Source of the DNA: Flavobacterium sp. UBA7665
GTDB taxonomy: Bacteria > Bacteroidota > Bacteroidia > Flavobacteriales > Flavobacteriaceae
Assembly: GCA_002483285.1 (NCBI GenBank)
Contig: DLHP01000026.1
Location: 1-32,483, forward strand
Direction of reading: 5' to 3'
DNA length: 32,483 bases
Position 1 is the first letter of the stretch. Each line of letters begins with the position of its first letter. Shown piece by piece: positions 24,591 through 32,483 of this stretch. The translations under genes and the position numbers were made by a program. The notes under the pieces are model-generated. The model was not told where the DNA came from, ran no database searches, and saw nothing but the letters and a program-made list of their open reading frames with translations.

Positions 24591-25922
24591 TTATTCAAAA
24601 GTATCCTTATTATTCTTCCCAACGAAAAATCGATAGCACGGATATGAAATTACCGTAAATCCCACCATCCAATACAAACTTACGTTATCGCTCGCCGCAA
24701 ACCCAATAAATAATGCAATGGTTACCACAAGCGCGAGCCAGGTTGAAAACGGATAGGCAAAAGCTTTATAAGGTCTTGGGAAATCGGGCTCAGCGTTCCT
24801 AAGCTTGATCAGCGACGCAAACGCAAACCCGGTTACAGCCGTCATCATCAAAGTCGCAAGCCCAAACAATTGCTCAAATGAACTGTAAATCGTAAGCACC
24901 AAAGCAAACGCATAACAAATCAACAATGAATAATACGGTGTGCCGCCTTTGTTGACGATGGTGCTTTGCGCGACGAAAAATCCATCACGACCAAGTCCGA
25001 ACAAGATGCGCGACGGAATCAGCATGTACGCATTGAGGATTCCGACTACAGAAAATATTGCCACCGCCGTCATCAAAGTACCGCTCCAACCGCCAAACGC
25101 AGCGGCCGCCGCATCCGAAGCTGCCAATGGCGTGCCCGCAATCGATGCCACCGGAAGCACATATAAAATCGCCGCATTGATCAGCACATACAAAACGGCA
25201 ATTGCCGAAGCGCCGAGCAAGTAAGATCTTGGGATGTTTTTAGACGGATCCTGGTCTTCTTCGGCAAAAAAAGAAACCGACATCCAACCGTCGTAAGTGC
25301 CCATAATGAGTTGTAGTGATTTGAACAGACCGAGCAACAATCCGCCTTTGATGACGGTAGTTTCGGCAGGAATACGGTTTTCTGGTGTAAAGGTAAAACA
25401 GCCTACAATCAGCACCAAAAACAAAATGACTTTGGCCACACTCGTGAGCTGTTGCACAAAACTGCCACTCTTGATTCCGGGCAGGTTGATCGCGGTAAAA
25501 AAAGTCAGGAATGAAACCGCAACTAACGTTTTAAAGCCAGCCAATCCGGGGAACATCAAAATCGAATATTCACTAAGGACGATGCAGAAATACGCCGGTG
25601 CAATCGCATTGGTCAAAAAATCAAACCAACCGTTGAGGAAACCCAAATAGTTCCCAAATGCGCGCTTGATGTAGTTGTACGCACCGCCTGCTTTGGGGAA
25701 CATCGTGGTGAGTTCGGCATAAGAACTTGCGGCCAGGATGATGTACAAACCAATCAAAATCCAACAGGCCATGATGATTTTTGCATCGGGAATGAGTGCG
25801 GCGATACTGCCAGGTGTGCGTAAAATACCCACGCCGATCGTGCTGCCAATGACCACGGCGAGTCCGAATGCAACGCCTAAAACTTTGCGCAGTTGGTGGG
25901 TTTTGGGCGTTTGGTTTTCCAT
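24591..25922 (-). CDS. APC superfamily amino acid permease
   Basis: This 443-residue inner-membrane protein has about 12 transmembrane segments. The first contains the Gly-rich substrate motif GSTIGVGILRTPG, and AELTTMFPKAGGAYNYIKRAFG follows in the loop and helix 3 region. These are hallmarks of APC transporters, which move amino acids or polyamines by exchange or H+ symport. Substrate cannot be assigned. Its ATG is 1 nt after the maltokinase stop, so it is tightly linked to the GlgE pathway genes. A sugar role would be unusual for this family. Confidence 0.9.
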   Translation of the reverse strand: MENQTPKTHQLRKVLGVAFGLAVVIGSTIGVGILRTPGSIAALIPDAKIIMACWILIGLYIILAASSYAELTTMFPKAGGAYNYIKRAFGNYLGFLNGWFDFLTNAIAPAYFCIVLSEYSILMFPGLAGFKTLVAVSFLTFFTAINLPGIKSGSFVQQLTSVAKVILFLVLIVGCFTFTPENRIPAETTVIKGGLLLGLFKSLQLIMGTYDGWMSVSFFAEEDQDPSKNIPRSYLLGASAIAVLYVLINAAILYVLPVASIAGTPLAASDAAAAAFGGWSGTLMTAVAIFSVVGILNAYMLIPSRILFGLGRDGFFVAQSTIVNKGGTPYYSLLICYAFALVLTIYSSFEQLFGLATLMMTAVTGFAFASLIKLRNAEPDFPRPYKAFAYPFSTWLALVVTIALFIGFAASDNVSLYWMVGFTVISYPCYRFFVGKNNKDTFE

Positions 25923-25923
25923 A

Positions 25924-27567
25924 TTAGGTGATTTTGTTGAATTCCATGATGCTCGCGATTCCGGTAAGCGGAATCACCGCCCAACGCGGACGCGAATTAA
26001 GTTCATAGCCGAGTTCATAAACGGCTTTCTCGAGGATGCAATATTTTAAAAGGAAATCAATTTCCTTGCGGTAGCCAATGTTGAGATTGCCGGCTTGGGC
26101 GACTTCGGTATAAGTCTGTAAAAACACGCCGACGAAATACTTGAACAGGATTTCTCCGGCCTGGAACAATTCTTTTTGCTCATACGGATATTTGTCCTTA
26201 TTGTTGAAAAGCGTGGCATAAATCGAATAATGGAACGAGCGAAACATACCGGCCACATCTTTGAGCGGCGGTTGTTTGACCTTGCGGTCACGAATCGTAC
26301 TTTCGGGTTCGCCTTCAAAATCGAGCAAATAAAAATCGTCACCGTTGACCAAAACTTGTCCCAGATGGTAATCACCGTGGATGCGGATTCTTTCGGATTT
26401 CATTTTCGTCCAATCAAAATCAAGGAATATCTTACGGATTTCTTTTTTGTTGTCGAGGAATTTGTTGGCGAGTTCGAGCGCGAGTCCGTCGAGTTTGTGC
26501 AGGTTGTTCTCGAGGATATTCAATCGATTTTGAAACTGGTACGTCAAACGATTCTTGAGCCAAACGGTATAATCGCCGTTGTAAGTGGTTGGCGTAAACG
26601 CGGTGTCGTGGATGTCGCTGCCGAGTGCAATGTGCATTTCAGCGGTACGTGTGGCCAAAGTGTGGATTCGCAAAAAGATGCTGAGTCCCGCCCAATCAAT
26701 AATCTCGTGCGGCACTTCATTGATCTTGAGCCTGCGGAACAATTCGATATCAGGCAGCTTGGCGATCTTGATTTTTTTGGTTTGCAAATTGGCAAAGATA
26801 CGATCGACTTCCTCGAGCATGAACTGCCAGGCGTCGCCTTGGTTGGGTACGAGTTCCTGCATGAGGCCGAGCGTGATTTTTCCTTCCGACAATTCGACAC
26901 TAATGCTACCTGTATAGGCCGGCGAACTCTTGAAATCCATGCGCTCGGTTAAGAAACGGCTGATTTCGTAATCGGGATTGGTGCTGATGTAAATCCGCCG
27001 GAAAATCTTGAGTACGAGATTGGAATTGTAGATAATCGAAGTATTGCTTTGCTCGACACCCATAAATTTCGAGGATTTGTATTCCTTGTCCTCGAGTTTG
27101 GAGCCTTTGTGGAATTTGACTTTTGAATCGTCCTTTTCGGTGGCATGGGCAATCTTTTCGAACATCAGCCTGCGAAAATCTTCCTGGTGCAACGCATCCA
27201 CGAGAAAACCTTCCTGCCCATTCATTTTGACGGGCGCGATGATGGTATTGGTATCGAGTTCGTCCTCAGACATGAACGCAATCGGCATGAAATAATGCTG
27301 GTAGAACGCTTCCTTAAAATTGACTTCGAGCAGCACACCGTAATAGGTGTTCTTTTTGGATGCAATCTTGAAAAAATCAACGACTTCGATGTATTTGAGT
27401 GTACTCGCCTTACCGCCATACCAGCGTTTGTTGACGATGTAATTTTCGAGTATGTCCGAAGAGAAAACCTTTACAAAATCTTCATCCTCAAACGCATTCT
27501 TCCATTCGGTCTTGAAAACAAACGGATTTTGGAATCCATCTTCGTTGATTTTATTTTCCATAATCAT
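25924..27567 (-). CDS. mak: Maltokinase (maltose 1-kinase)
   Basis: This 547-residue protein resembles maltokinases, which make maltose 1-phosphate from maltose and ATP for GlgE. The N-terminal cap has RWYGGK (48-53), a version of the RWFxGK motif. GVEQSNTSI (170-178) is followed by LVLKIF with the ATP-binding Lys187. RTAEMH (307-312) is conserved. The catalytic loop is HGDYHLGQ (397-404, Asp399) and the Mg-binding DFEGEP starts at Asp416. No TreS domain is fused. The start overlaps the glgE stop by 4 nt (ATGA), indicating coupled translation. Similar genes are often mislabelled trehalose synthase. Confidence 0.92.
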   Translation of the reverse strand: MIMENKINEDGFQNPFVFKTEWKNAFEDEDFVKVFSSDILENYIVNKRWYGGKASTLKYIEVVDFFKIASKKNTYYGVLLEVNFKEAFYQHYFMPIAFMSEDELDTNTIIAPVKMNGQEGFLVDALHQEDFRRLMFEKIAHATEKDDSKVKFHKGSKLEDKEYKSSKFMGVEQSNTSIIYNSNLVLKIFRRIYISTNPDYEISRFLTERMDFKSSPAYTGSISVELSEGKITLGLMQELVPNQGDAWQFMLEEVDRIFANLQTKKIKIAKLPDIELFRRLKINEVPHEIIDWAGLSIFLRIHTLATRTAEMHIALGSDIHDTAFTPTTYNGDYTVWLKNRLTYQFQNRLNILENNLHKLDGLALELANKFLDNKKEIRKIFLDFDWTKMKSERIRIHGDYHLGQVLVNGDDFYLLDFEGEPESTIRDRKVKQPPLKDVAGMFRSFHYSIYATLFNNKDKYPYEQKELFQAGEILFKYFVGVFLQTYTEVAQAGNLNIGYRKEIDFLLKYCILEKAVYELGYELNSRPRWAVIPLTGIASIMEFNKIT

Positions 27568-29498
27568 CGTTGGATTTTAAACAAATGAAACGGCAACTCG
27601 GGCGACAACTCGACAAAATTGTATTCCTTGTCCCAGAAATAGCTGTTGCCGGTGATCAAATCGTGCACTTGTATGGGTTCGTTTCCGATTTCGGCGATAG
27701 GCAGTTTTACCGTCGCCTGGACTACGTTGTGCGCGTCGAGGCTTACTACCATTAGGGTTTCGTCGCTTTTCGCATCGTCGAATTTGTAGTAGGCCATTAC
27801 ATTTTCATTGCTGGTCTCACAGAAAACAATGTTGTTGGTTTGCTGCAAGGATTCGTGCTGTTTGCGGATGCTGTTGACTTTGGTGATGAGCGTCGTGAGT
27901 TTGTTCTGGATTGTCCAATCCCATTTCACGAATTCGTATTTCTCAGAATTGAGGTATTCTTCTTTTCCGGCAGCCATGGGCTCACAAACCCGATATTCGA
28001 AAACCGGCCCGTAAATCCCGACGCTCGAACTCAAAGTCGCGGCAAGGAAATACTTCTGCAAATACACCGACTCGTTGCCGCTTTGCAGTGAAAACGGGTT
28101 GATGTCGGGCGTGTTAGGCCAGAAATTCGGGCGATAGAATTCCTTCTGGTCGGTTTGGGTAAGTTCGGTCACATAATCGGTGAGTTCCTTTTTAGAATCG
28201 CGCCAGGTAAAATAGGTATACGATTGGGAAAAGCCTTGCTTGGCAAGCTCGTTCATGATTTTGGGTCGCGTGAACGCTTCGGCGAGGAACAACACATCGG
28301 GATGCTTTTTCTTGATTTCGGCAATGAGCCAACCCCAGAAAAAGAAGGGTTTGGTGTGTGGGTTGTCTACGCGGTACACTTTAATGTCGCATTCTTCGAT
28401 CCAGAACAAAGCCACGTCGAGTAATTCTTGCCACAAGTTTTTCCAATCTTGACTTTCAAAGTAAATCGGTTGGATGTCCTGGTATTTTTTGGGCGGATTT
28501 TCGGCGTATTGTACCGTTCCATCTGGGCGCCATTTGAACCACGCCGCGTGTTCTTTTACCCAAGGATGGTCGGGCGCGGCTTGCAAGGCGTAATCCATCG
28601 CGACTTCAATTCCGAGTGATTTGGCTTTTTTGACGAGCGATTTGAAATCATCGATGCTGCCCAAATCCGGGTGTGTGGCTTTGTGCCCGCCGTGTTTGGA
28701 CCCGATTCCCCAAGGCGAACCTACATCGCCAGCTTCTGCATTGGTTGCGTTGTTTTTCCCTTTGCGGTTGACTTCACCGATTGGGTGGATGGGCGGAAAG
28801 TACAAGGTGTCGAATCCCATAGCGGCAACTCTTGGAAGCAATTTTTCGCAATCCTTGAATGTTCCGTGCTTGCCTTCTACTTCCGATGCCGATCGTGGAA
28901 AAAACTCGTACCAGGTGCTGAATAACGCTTTCTTGCGATCGACATAAACCTGGAGTTCTATTGACTTATTCGCCAGGAAACGCGTTGGGTATTTTTTAAA
29001 AATTGCAGTGAGTTCGTGCGACATCGCCGCTTCAATCGCACTGTCGTATTTTGATTCGTCTGTAAAAAATTTCGAGACGTCGTTAAGATAAGACACTTCG
29101 GTTTTATCGGCAGATTTTAGAATATCGTTGGTGTATTCGGCACCTTCTAAAAGTTCGGATTTAACATGCTGGTTGTCTTGTATTTTTCGTTCGGTGCCGT
29201 GTTGCCAATTCAGCGCGTAATCGACCCAACCTTCTACGAAATAACTGTAGGTTCCTTGTTTGTCGACGATAAATTCGGCGGTCCAGGAATCGTTTTCGGT
29301 AGGAGTCATCCTAACCTCGCTCCACTTTTTGTCAGTTTCATGTTTGTAGAGCACCGCACATTCTACAACGTCGTGCCCGTCGGGGAATACATCGGCCGTG
29401 ACCGTTACTTTTTGTCCTAGGATTCTTTTTATTGCAAAGGCGCCGCTATCGAGTTGCGGTTTGACGTTTTCAATGACGATACGGGTTTGATGCTGCAT
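27564..29498 (-). CDS. glgE: Alpha-1,4-glucan:maltose-1-phosphate maltosyltransferase
   Basis: This 644-residue GH13 subfamily 3 enzyme transfers maltose from maltose 1-phosphate to the end of alpha-1,4-glucan. An N-terminal beta-sandwich (about 1-115) and a helical insert (about 120-185) precede the barrel. The nucleophile is Asp378 in YRVDNPHTKP and the acid/base Glu407 in FLAEAFTRP, 29 residues apart as in Streptomyces GlgE (394 and 423). FYRPNFWPNTPDIN is also typical of the family. It is the first gene of the operon glgE-mak-permease-RCC1-glgB. The 74-nt gap to the divergent hydrolase gene should hold its promoter, but no exact box was found. Confidence 0.97.
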   Translation of the reverse strand: MQHQTRIVIENVKPQLDSGAFAIKRILGQKVTVTADVFPDGHDVVECAVLYKHETDKKWSEVRMTPTENDSWTAEFIVDKQGTYSYFVEGWVDYALNWQHGTERKIQDNQHVKSELLEGAEYTNDILKSADKTEVSYLNDVSKFFTDESKYDSAIEAAMSHELTAIFKKYPTRFLANKSIELQVYVDRKKALFSTWYEFFPRSASEVEGKHGTFKDCEKLLPRVAAMGFDTLYFPPIHPIGEVNRKGKNNATNAEAGDVGSPWGIGSKHGGHKATHPDLGSIDDFKSLVKKAKSLGIEVAMDYALQAAPDHPWVKEHAAWFKWRPDGTVQYAENPPKKYQDIQPIYFESQDWKNLWQELLDVALFWIEECDIKVYRVDNPHTKPFFFWGWLIAEIKKKHPDVLFLAEAFTRPKIMNELAKQGFSQSYTYFTWRDSKKELTDYVTELTQTDQKEFYRPNFWPNTPDINPFSLQSGNESVYLQKYFLAATLSSSVGIYGPVFEYRVCEPMAAGKEEYLNSEKYEFVKWDWTIQNKLTTLITKVNSIRKQHESLQQTNNIVFCETSNENVMAYYKFDDAKSDETLMVVSLDAHNVVQATVKLPIAEIGNEPIQVHDLITGNSYFWDKEYNFVELSPELPFHLFKIQR

Positions 29499-29572
29499 TT
29501 TAGGATTTATTTATGACTTCTAAATTTATAAAAATTTGCATAAAATAATACCTTGCAGTAAAATTTACGGAT

Positions 29573-30436
29573 ATGACAAAGAATAGTGGCAAACCCAACC
29601 AAACGTTGAAAATTCCGAAGATAATACTGATTGCCGCTCAATTTTTGTCGTTTATTTCTACCAAACTCGCCGTATCATTTGCGGCACGCCTGTTCACAAC
29701 GCCCATAAAACACAAGCTTCCGAAGCGAGAAGCCGCCATGGACGAAAAAAGCCGACAGGAATCGGTGTTCATTGCGGCCATCCAAAAAGAAATCGTCGTG
29801 TACCATTACGGCGACAGCCCAAAGAAAATCTTGCTCGTACACGGTTGGTCTGGGCGCGGAACGCAACTCGTTAAGTTTGCCGAGGCTTTGTTTGCTGCTG
29901 GTTACAGCACCATTAGTTTTGACGCGCCCGCACATGGAAAATCCAAAGGCAACACTACTTTGCTTCCCGAGTTTATTGAATCGATACTCGAACTCGAAAA
30001 ACAATTCGGCCCGTTCGAAGCGGCGGTTGGGCATTCGCTCGGTGGCATTGCGCTGCTCAATTCAGTGCGACGAGGGCTTCAAATCAGCAAGCTTACCATT
30101 GTTGGCGCTGCCGATATCATCTCTGACATCACCGACCAATTCGTTGACAAACTCGAACTCAATCCAAAATACAGCGTACTGTTGCGCGAACATTTCGAGA
30201 AGAAACATCAAATTTCGATGGACAGTTTCTCGGCCTGGCATTCGGCGGCTGTAACGCGAATTCCGGTTTTGGTGGTTCACGACGAACAGGACGACGAAGT
30301 TCCAGTGAAATGTGCGTACCACATCCACGAAAACCTCGCTAACGGACAGCTGATGATTACCCAACACTTGGGACATCGCAAAATTCTTGGCGATAAAAAA
30401 GTGATTGCAAAGACAGTTGATTTTTTCAAAAACTAG
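29573..30436 (+). CDS. Alpha/beta hydrolase
   Basis: This 287-residue protein has the oxyanion loop HGWSGRG (90-96), nucleophile Ser155 in GHSLGG, an acid residue in HDEQDDEVP (Asp240 or 241) and His268 in GHRKIL. The fold family covers esterases, lipases and peptidases; the substrate cannot be told. A hydrophobic N-terminal stretch (about 15-40, IILIAAQFLSFIST) may bind membrane but is not a clear signal peptide. It is divergent from glgE and 22 nt upstream of msrB, so it may share a transcript with msrB and the nuclease gene. Confidence 0.88.
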   Translation: MTKNSGKPNQTLKIPKIILIAAQFLSFISTKLAVSFAARLFTTPIKHKLPKREAAMDEKSRQESVFIAAIQKEIVVYHYGDSPKKILLVHGWSGRGTQLVKFAEALFAAGYSTISFDAPAHGKSKGNTTLLPEFIESILELEKQFGPFEAAVGHSLGGIALLNSVRRGLQISKLTIVGAADIISDITDQFVDKLELNPKYSVLLREHFEKKHQISMDSFSAWHSAAVTRIPVLVVHDEQDDEVPVKCAYHIHENLANGQLMITQHLGHRKILGDKKVIAKTVDFFKN

Positions 30437-30458
30437 AACACCTTAAAAATAAAAAGCC

Positions 30459-30848
30459 ATGAAATATCCAGTCACAAAATCAGAAGAGCAGTGGAAAGCC
30501 GAGCTTGGTCCAGAACGCTACAGAATCCTGCGCCAAAAAGGAACCGAGTTTGCCCACTCCGGGAAATACAACCTCCATTTTGAAAAAGGCACGTATTGCT
30601 GCGGTGCCTGTGGCGCGCCGTTGTTTGAAAGCAGTTCGAAATTCAATTCGCATTGCGGTTGGCCGTCGTTTGACGAATCGATTCCCGGCAAAGTAGAATA
30701 CATCAAGGATACCACGCACGGGATGATTAGAACCGAAATCCTGTGTGCGACTTGCGGTAGCCATCTCGGCCATGTTTTTGACGATGGCCCATCCGAGACT
30801 GGCCAACGTTACTGTGTGAATTCGCTTTCAGTCGATTTCAAGAAATAA
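30459..30848 (+). CDS. msrB: Peptide-methionine (R)-S-oxide reductase
   Basis: This 129-residue cytoplasmic enzyme reduces the R-epimer of methionine sulfoxide in proteins. Zinc is held by CGAC (Cys48, Cys51) and CATC (Cys96, Cys99). The catalytic Cys119 is in RYCVNSLS, and Cys66 in SHCGWPSF can serve as the resolving cysteine. HLGHVFDDGP is a family motif. The length is that of a free-standing MsrB domain. It follows the hydrolase by 22 nt. Confidence 0.97.
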   Translation: MKYPVTKSEEQWKAELGPERYRILRQKGTEFAHSGKYNLHFEKGTYCCGACGAPLFESSSKFNSHCGWPSFDESIPGKVEYIKDTTHGMIRTEILCATCGSHLGHVFDDGPSETGQRYCVNSLSVDFKK

Positions 30849-30903
30849 TTTAGAATAGTTCAATTGGATTTTCTTGCTAACTTTATTTCAAATCGATTGA
30901 ACT

Positions 30904-31533
30904 ATGGAAAATACTGACTGGGGAACGGCGCTCAAGCCACTGATTGCCCAATATAAAAACAAAAAACACCCGCTCGATTACCACAATTTATACCAGCTTA
31001 TGGTGATGGTGGTGTTGTCGGCGCAGGATTCTGACGCACACATCAACAAACTCGCTCCGGCACTTTTTGAAAAATTTCCAAATCTTAAAACATTAGCAAA
31101 AGCCGAAAAGGACGACCTCGACCCTTTCGTAGGTAAAGTACGTGGCTTTGACAAAAAAGCAGATTGGCTCATTGGCATCGCCCGCGAACTCAAGGACGAC
31201 AAAAACATTCCCACCAACATGAAAGACCTCACGGCGCTCAAAGGCGTCGGACGCAAATCGGCCAATGTCATCATGCGCGAAGCCGAGGTCAAGGCCCAAG
31301 GCATCATGGTGGATTTGCACGTGCTTCGGGTGGTTGATCGCCTCGGGATTTCGCATGCCAAAACCGGCGATAAGATGGAAAAGGATATGATGGCGGTGAT
31401 TCCGCAAGACCTATGGGACGAAGCTGGCATGGCGATTTCTTTCTTAGGGCGCGAAACCTGCAGGCCTACGAATCCCAAACACGAAGCCTGCGTGCTCAAT
31501 AAGGTGTGCGAGTATTGTAAAGCGCATTCTTAG
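30904..31533 (+). CDS. nth: Endonuclease III-like DNA glycosylase/AP lyase with altered Fe-S loop
   Basis: This 209-residue HhH-GPD protein has the helix-hairpin-helix LKGVGRKSANV with catalytic Lys118 and the catalytic Asp137 in VDLHVLRVVDRLG, as in E. coli endonuclease III (211 aa), which removes oxidised pyrimidines. MVMVVLSAQDSD matches the N-terminal LSAQ motif. The Fe-S loop keeps the exact spacing of Nth, but the second ligand is His: Cys186-x6-His193-x2-Cys196-x5-Cys202, with an extra Cys205. The codon at His193 is CAC, read directly. It lies 55 nt after msrB. Whether a cluster still forms is open. Confidence 0.9.
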   Translation: MENTDWGTALKPLIAQYKNKKHPLDYHNLYQLMVMVVLSAQDSDAHINKLAPALFEKFPNLKTLAKAEKDDLDPFVGKVRGFDKKADWLIGIARELKDDKNIPTNMKDLTALKGVGRKSANVIMREAEVKAQGIMVDLHVLRVVDRLGISHAKTGDKMEKDMMAVIPQDLWDEAGMAISFLGRETCRPTNPKHEACVLNKVCEYCKAHS

Positions 31534-31585
31534 TTGTTGGGCGTGCCGACGTTATCAAATTTGTGGTATTGATTGAAGTTTTTGC

Positions 31586-31650
31586 AACGCCGTCGGGCTG
31601 TACGCGGTGCGCGGCACCTGGCTCCCATCCCTCACGCAGCTGACGCAGTA
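31586..31650. repeat. GC-rich hairpin repeat before the 2H gene
   Basis: A GC-rich block in otherwise A/T-rich intergenic DNA contains the hairpin GGTGC (31606-31610), GCG, GCACC (31614-31618), flanked by CGTCGGGCT and TGGCTCCCATCCCT. Its style resembles flavobacterial intergenic repeats I remember, and it may be related to the element at 1-73, but the two do not align well. It contributes a false N-terminal extension to the downstream ORF. Confidence 0.45.
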
Positions 31651-31671
31651 GCAACATTAATTTCACCCGAG

Positions 31672-32226
31672 ATGGTACACATTCCTGAATTTTCTCTTGT
31701 TATAAGACCACCTGAACCTATCATCAGCTATGTGGCTTCGTTGAAAAAGAAGTTACGCGATGAGATTGGTTGGTTTGGCAGTGCAAACGCCCAGGCACAT
31801 CTTACAGTTTTCAACTTTGACGCGACTCCTGATGAGCTAACGACTTGGGACAAGAATATCCGGCGCTTTTGCGAATCGGTCATTGCAAAAGAAGTATTGT
31901 TCAATCATTTTGATTCGTTTCCACCCCGAACATTTTTTGTCGCACCTGACGATACCTCGATGGTCCATCTAAATGCAGTCGTCACAAATTTCGCCCGTTT
32001 TATCGGAGAAAAATCGTCTGCACATGCGCACATGTCTATCGCCCGAAATCTCAAGGATGGTGAATTGGAGCAGGCAAAACTTTTATTTCAAAACCAATCC
32101 GTGCATCTTGAATTTCTTTGTGAAGGAATGACGCTTAGACAATTCGACCCAAACACAAAACAGTACGCCCATATTTTGAAGAAATTTCCTTTTGTGGGCA
32201 AAACCCAGCCTGATTTATTTTCCTGA
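31672..32226 (+). CDS. 2H phosphoesterase family protein (2'-5' RNA ligase-like)
   Basis: From the ATG at 31672 the protein has 184 residues. The ORF extends upstream to 31573, but those 33 Arg/Ala-rich residues are encoded by a repeat and are left out. Two His motifs, AHLTVF (His43, Thr45) and AHMSIA (His120, Ser122), are the HxT/S pair of the 2H superfamily, which includes the ThpR/LigT-type 2'-5' RNA ligases and cyclic phosphodiesterases. The natural substrate of most members is unknown. It is cytoplasmic and ends before a strong terminator. Confidence 0.82.
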   Translation: MVHIPEFSLVIRPPEPIISYVASLKKKLRDEIGWFGSANAQAHLTVFNFDATPDELTTWDKNIRRFCESVIAKEVLFNHFDSFPPRTFFVAPDDTSMVHLNAVVTNFARFIGEKSSAHAHMSIARNLKDGELEQAKLLFQNQSVHLEFLCEGMTLRQFDPNTKQYAHILKKFPFVGKTQPDLFS

Positions 32227-32248
32227 AATTCCTTCTCGGTATAAAACA

Positions 32249-32280
32249 AAAAACCCTTCATCGAATGATGAAGGGTTTTT
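32249..32280. terminator. Bidirectional intrinsic terminator
   Basis: A perfect 14-bp stem, AAAAACCCTTCATC (32249-32262) and GATGAAGGGTTTTT (32267-32280), has a GAAT loop. It ends the 2H gene on the plus strand and could back up rRNA operon termination on the minus strand. Confidence 0.92.
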
Positions 32281-32289
32281 CTTAAAAAG

Positions 32290-32323
32290 GCGACGACTTG
32301 AGGGCTTTACCCGACAGCGTCGC
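32290..32323 (-). terminator. Hairpin with 5S-tail-like arm, possible second rRNA terminator
   Basis: GCGACG (32290-32295) and CGTCGC (32318-32323) pair, with an inner GGG/CCC. On the minus strand CGTCGCC is followed by TTTTT. The arm copies the 5S 3' end: AAAAAGGCGACGAC occurs at 32284-32297 and again at 32368-32381. Confidence 0.45.
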
Positions 32324-32338
32324 ACCGATAAAAACAAA

Positions 32339-32362
32339 AACCCCAGCTTTTCAGCTGGGGTT
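32339..32362 (-). terminator. Intrinsic terminator of the rRNA operon
   Basis: On the minus strand AACCCCAGCT, loop GAAA, AGCTGGGGTT forms a perfect 10-bp stem with a GNRA tetraloop, followed by TTTGTTTTT. It lies 8 nt beyond the 5S end. Confidence 0.92.
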
Positions 32363-32370
32363 CTCTAAAA

Positions 32371-32478
<108 letters not shown>

Positions 32479-32483
32479 ATTAT

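Noticed and set aside
24572..24622. Upstream start for the RCC1 gene
   Set aside because: The extra 17 residues (through GRIIRILLNNRLNGCT) overlap the end of the permease gene and would bury the signal peptide.
26176..26952. 258-codon plus-strand ORF antisense to maltokinase
   Set aside because: The minus-strand gene carries the kinase motifs; the antisense product has no recognisable features.
25924..27567. Annotation of this gene as trehalose synthase
   Set aside because: It has kinase motifs (HGDYHLGQ, DFEGEP) and no GH13 barrel, so it is maltokinase alone.
32284..32330. Possible tRNA or second 5S gene near the right edge
   Set aside because: Only the 14-nt 5S tail is copied, and no cloverleaf or 5S core is present.

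Overview
The window looks like a chromosomal segment of a Bacteroidota bacterium, most likely Flavobacterium or a close relative. The evidence is type IX secretion (T9SS) C-terminal sorting domains, a porQ gene, a GlgE/maltokinase/GlgB cluster, an A-rich context before start codons without Shine-Dalgarno sequences, TAnnTTTG promoter-like boxes, and a 5S rRNA of flavobacterial type. GC content of lines I sampled by eye is in the mid-40s percent, higher than in many Flavobacterium species; this was not computed. No prophage, transposase, CRISPR array or tRNA was seen.

Layout. 1-293: intergenic, with a hairpin repeat at the left edge. 294-3554 (+): a very large secreted protein with a T9SS type B domain. 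3591-11023 (-): lon, then porQ-cmk (4-nt overlap), a T9SS type A adhesin-like protein, a lipoprotein of the protein-glutaminase family, and a nucleoside-type MFS permease. 11219-11896 (-): a two-Fn3 lipoprotein. 12053-14971 (+): a compact unit of ECF sigma factor, membrane protein (probable anti-sigma), a secreted protein with repeated YG motifs, and a head-GIN protein. 15005-19708 (-): UMF1-type MFS transporter, M48 lipoprotein peptidase, and cytoplasmic GH31 alpha-glucosidase. 19976-21306 (+): an unrecognised exported protein and a 49-aa acidic ORF. 21309-29498 (-): a five-gene operon transcribed glgE > maltokinase > APC permease > secreted RCC1 propeller > glgB. 29573-32226 (+): alpha/beta hydrolase, msrB, an endonuclease III homologue, and a 2H phosphoesterase. 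32371-32478 (-): 5S rRNA, the end of an rRNA operon entering from the right.

How the genes fit together. GlgE, maltokinase and GlgB form the maltose-1-phosphate route to branched alpha-glucan, and the GH31 enzyme could hydrolyse such glucans. No trehalose synthase (TreS) is in the window, so the source of maltose is open. PorQ belongs to the T9SS machinery that would export the three sorting-domain proteins seen here. The sigma/anti-sigma/solenoid/head-GIN unit looks like a self-contained cell-envelope module of unknown purpose.

Most notable points: the lipoprotein protein-glutaminase; the sigma-linked YG-repeat module; the GlgE operon carrying a secreted RCC1 propeller; an endonuclease III homologue with His in place of the second Fe-S cysteine; and a short element repeated in the same orientation directly before the start codons of two unrelated genes (4853-4892 minus, 14203-14247 plus). 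Functions are assigned from recognised motifs and family knowledge; no database search was run.
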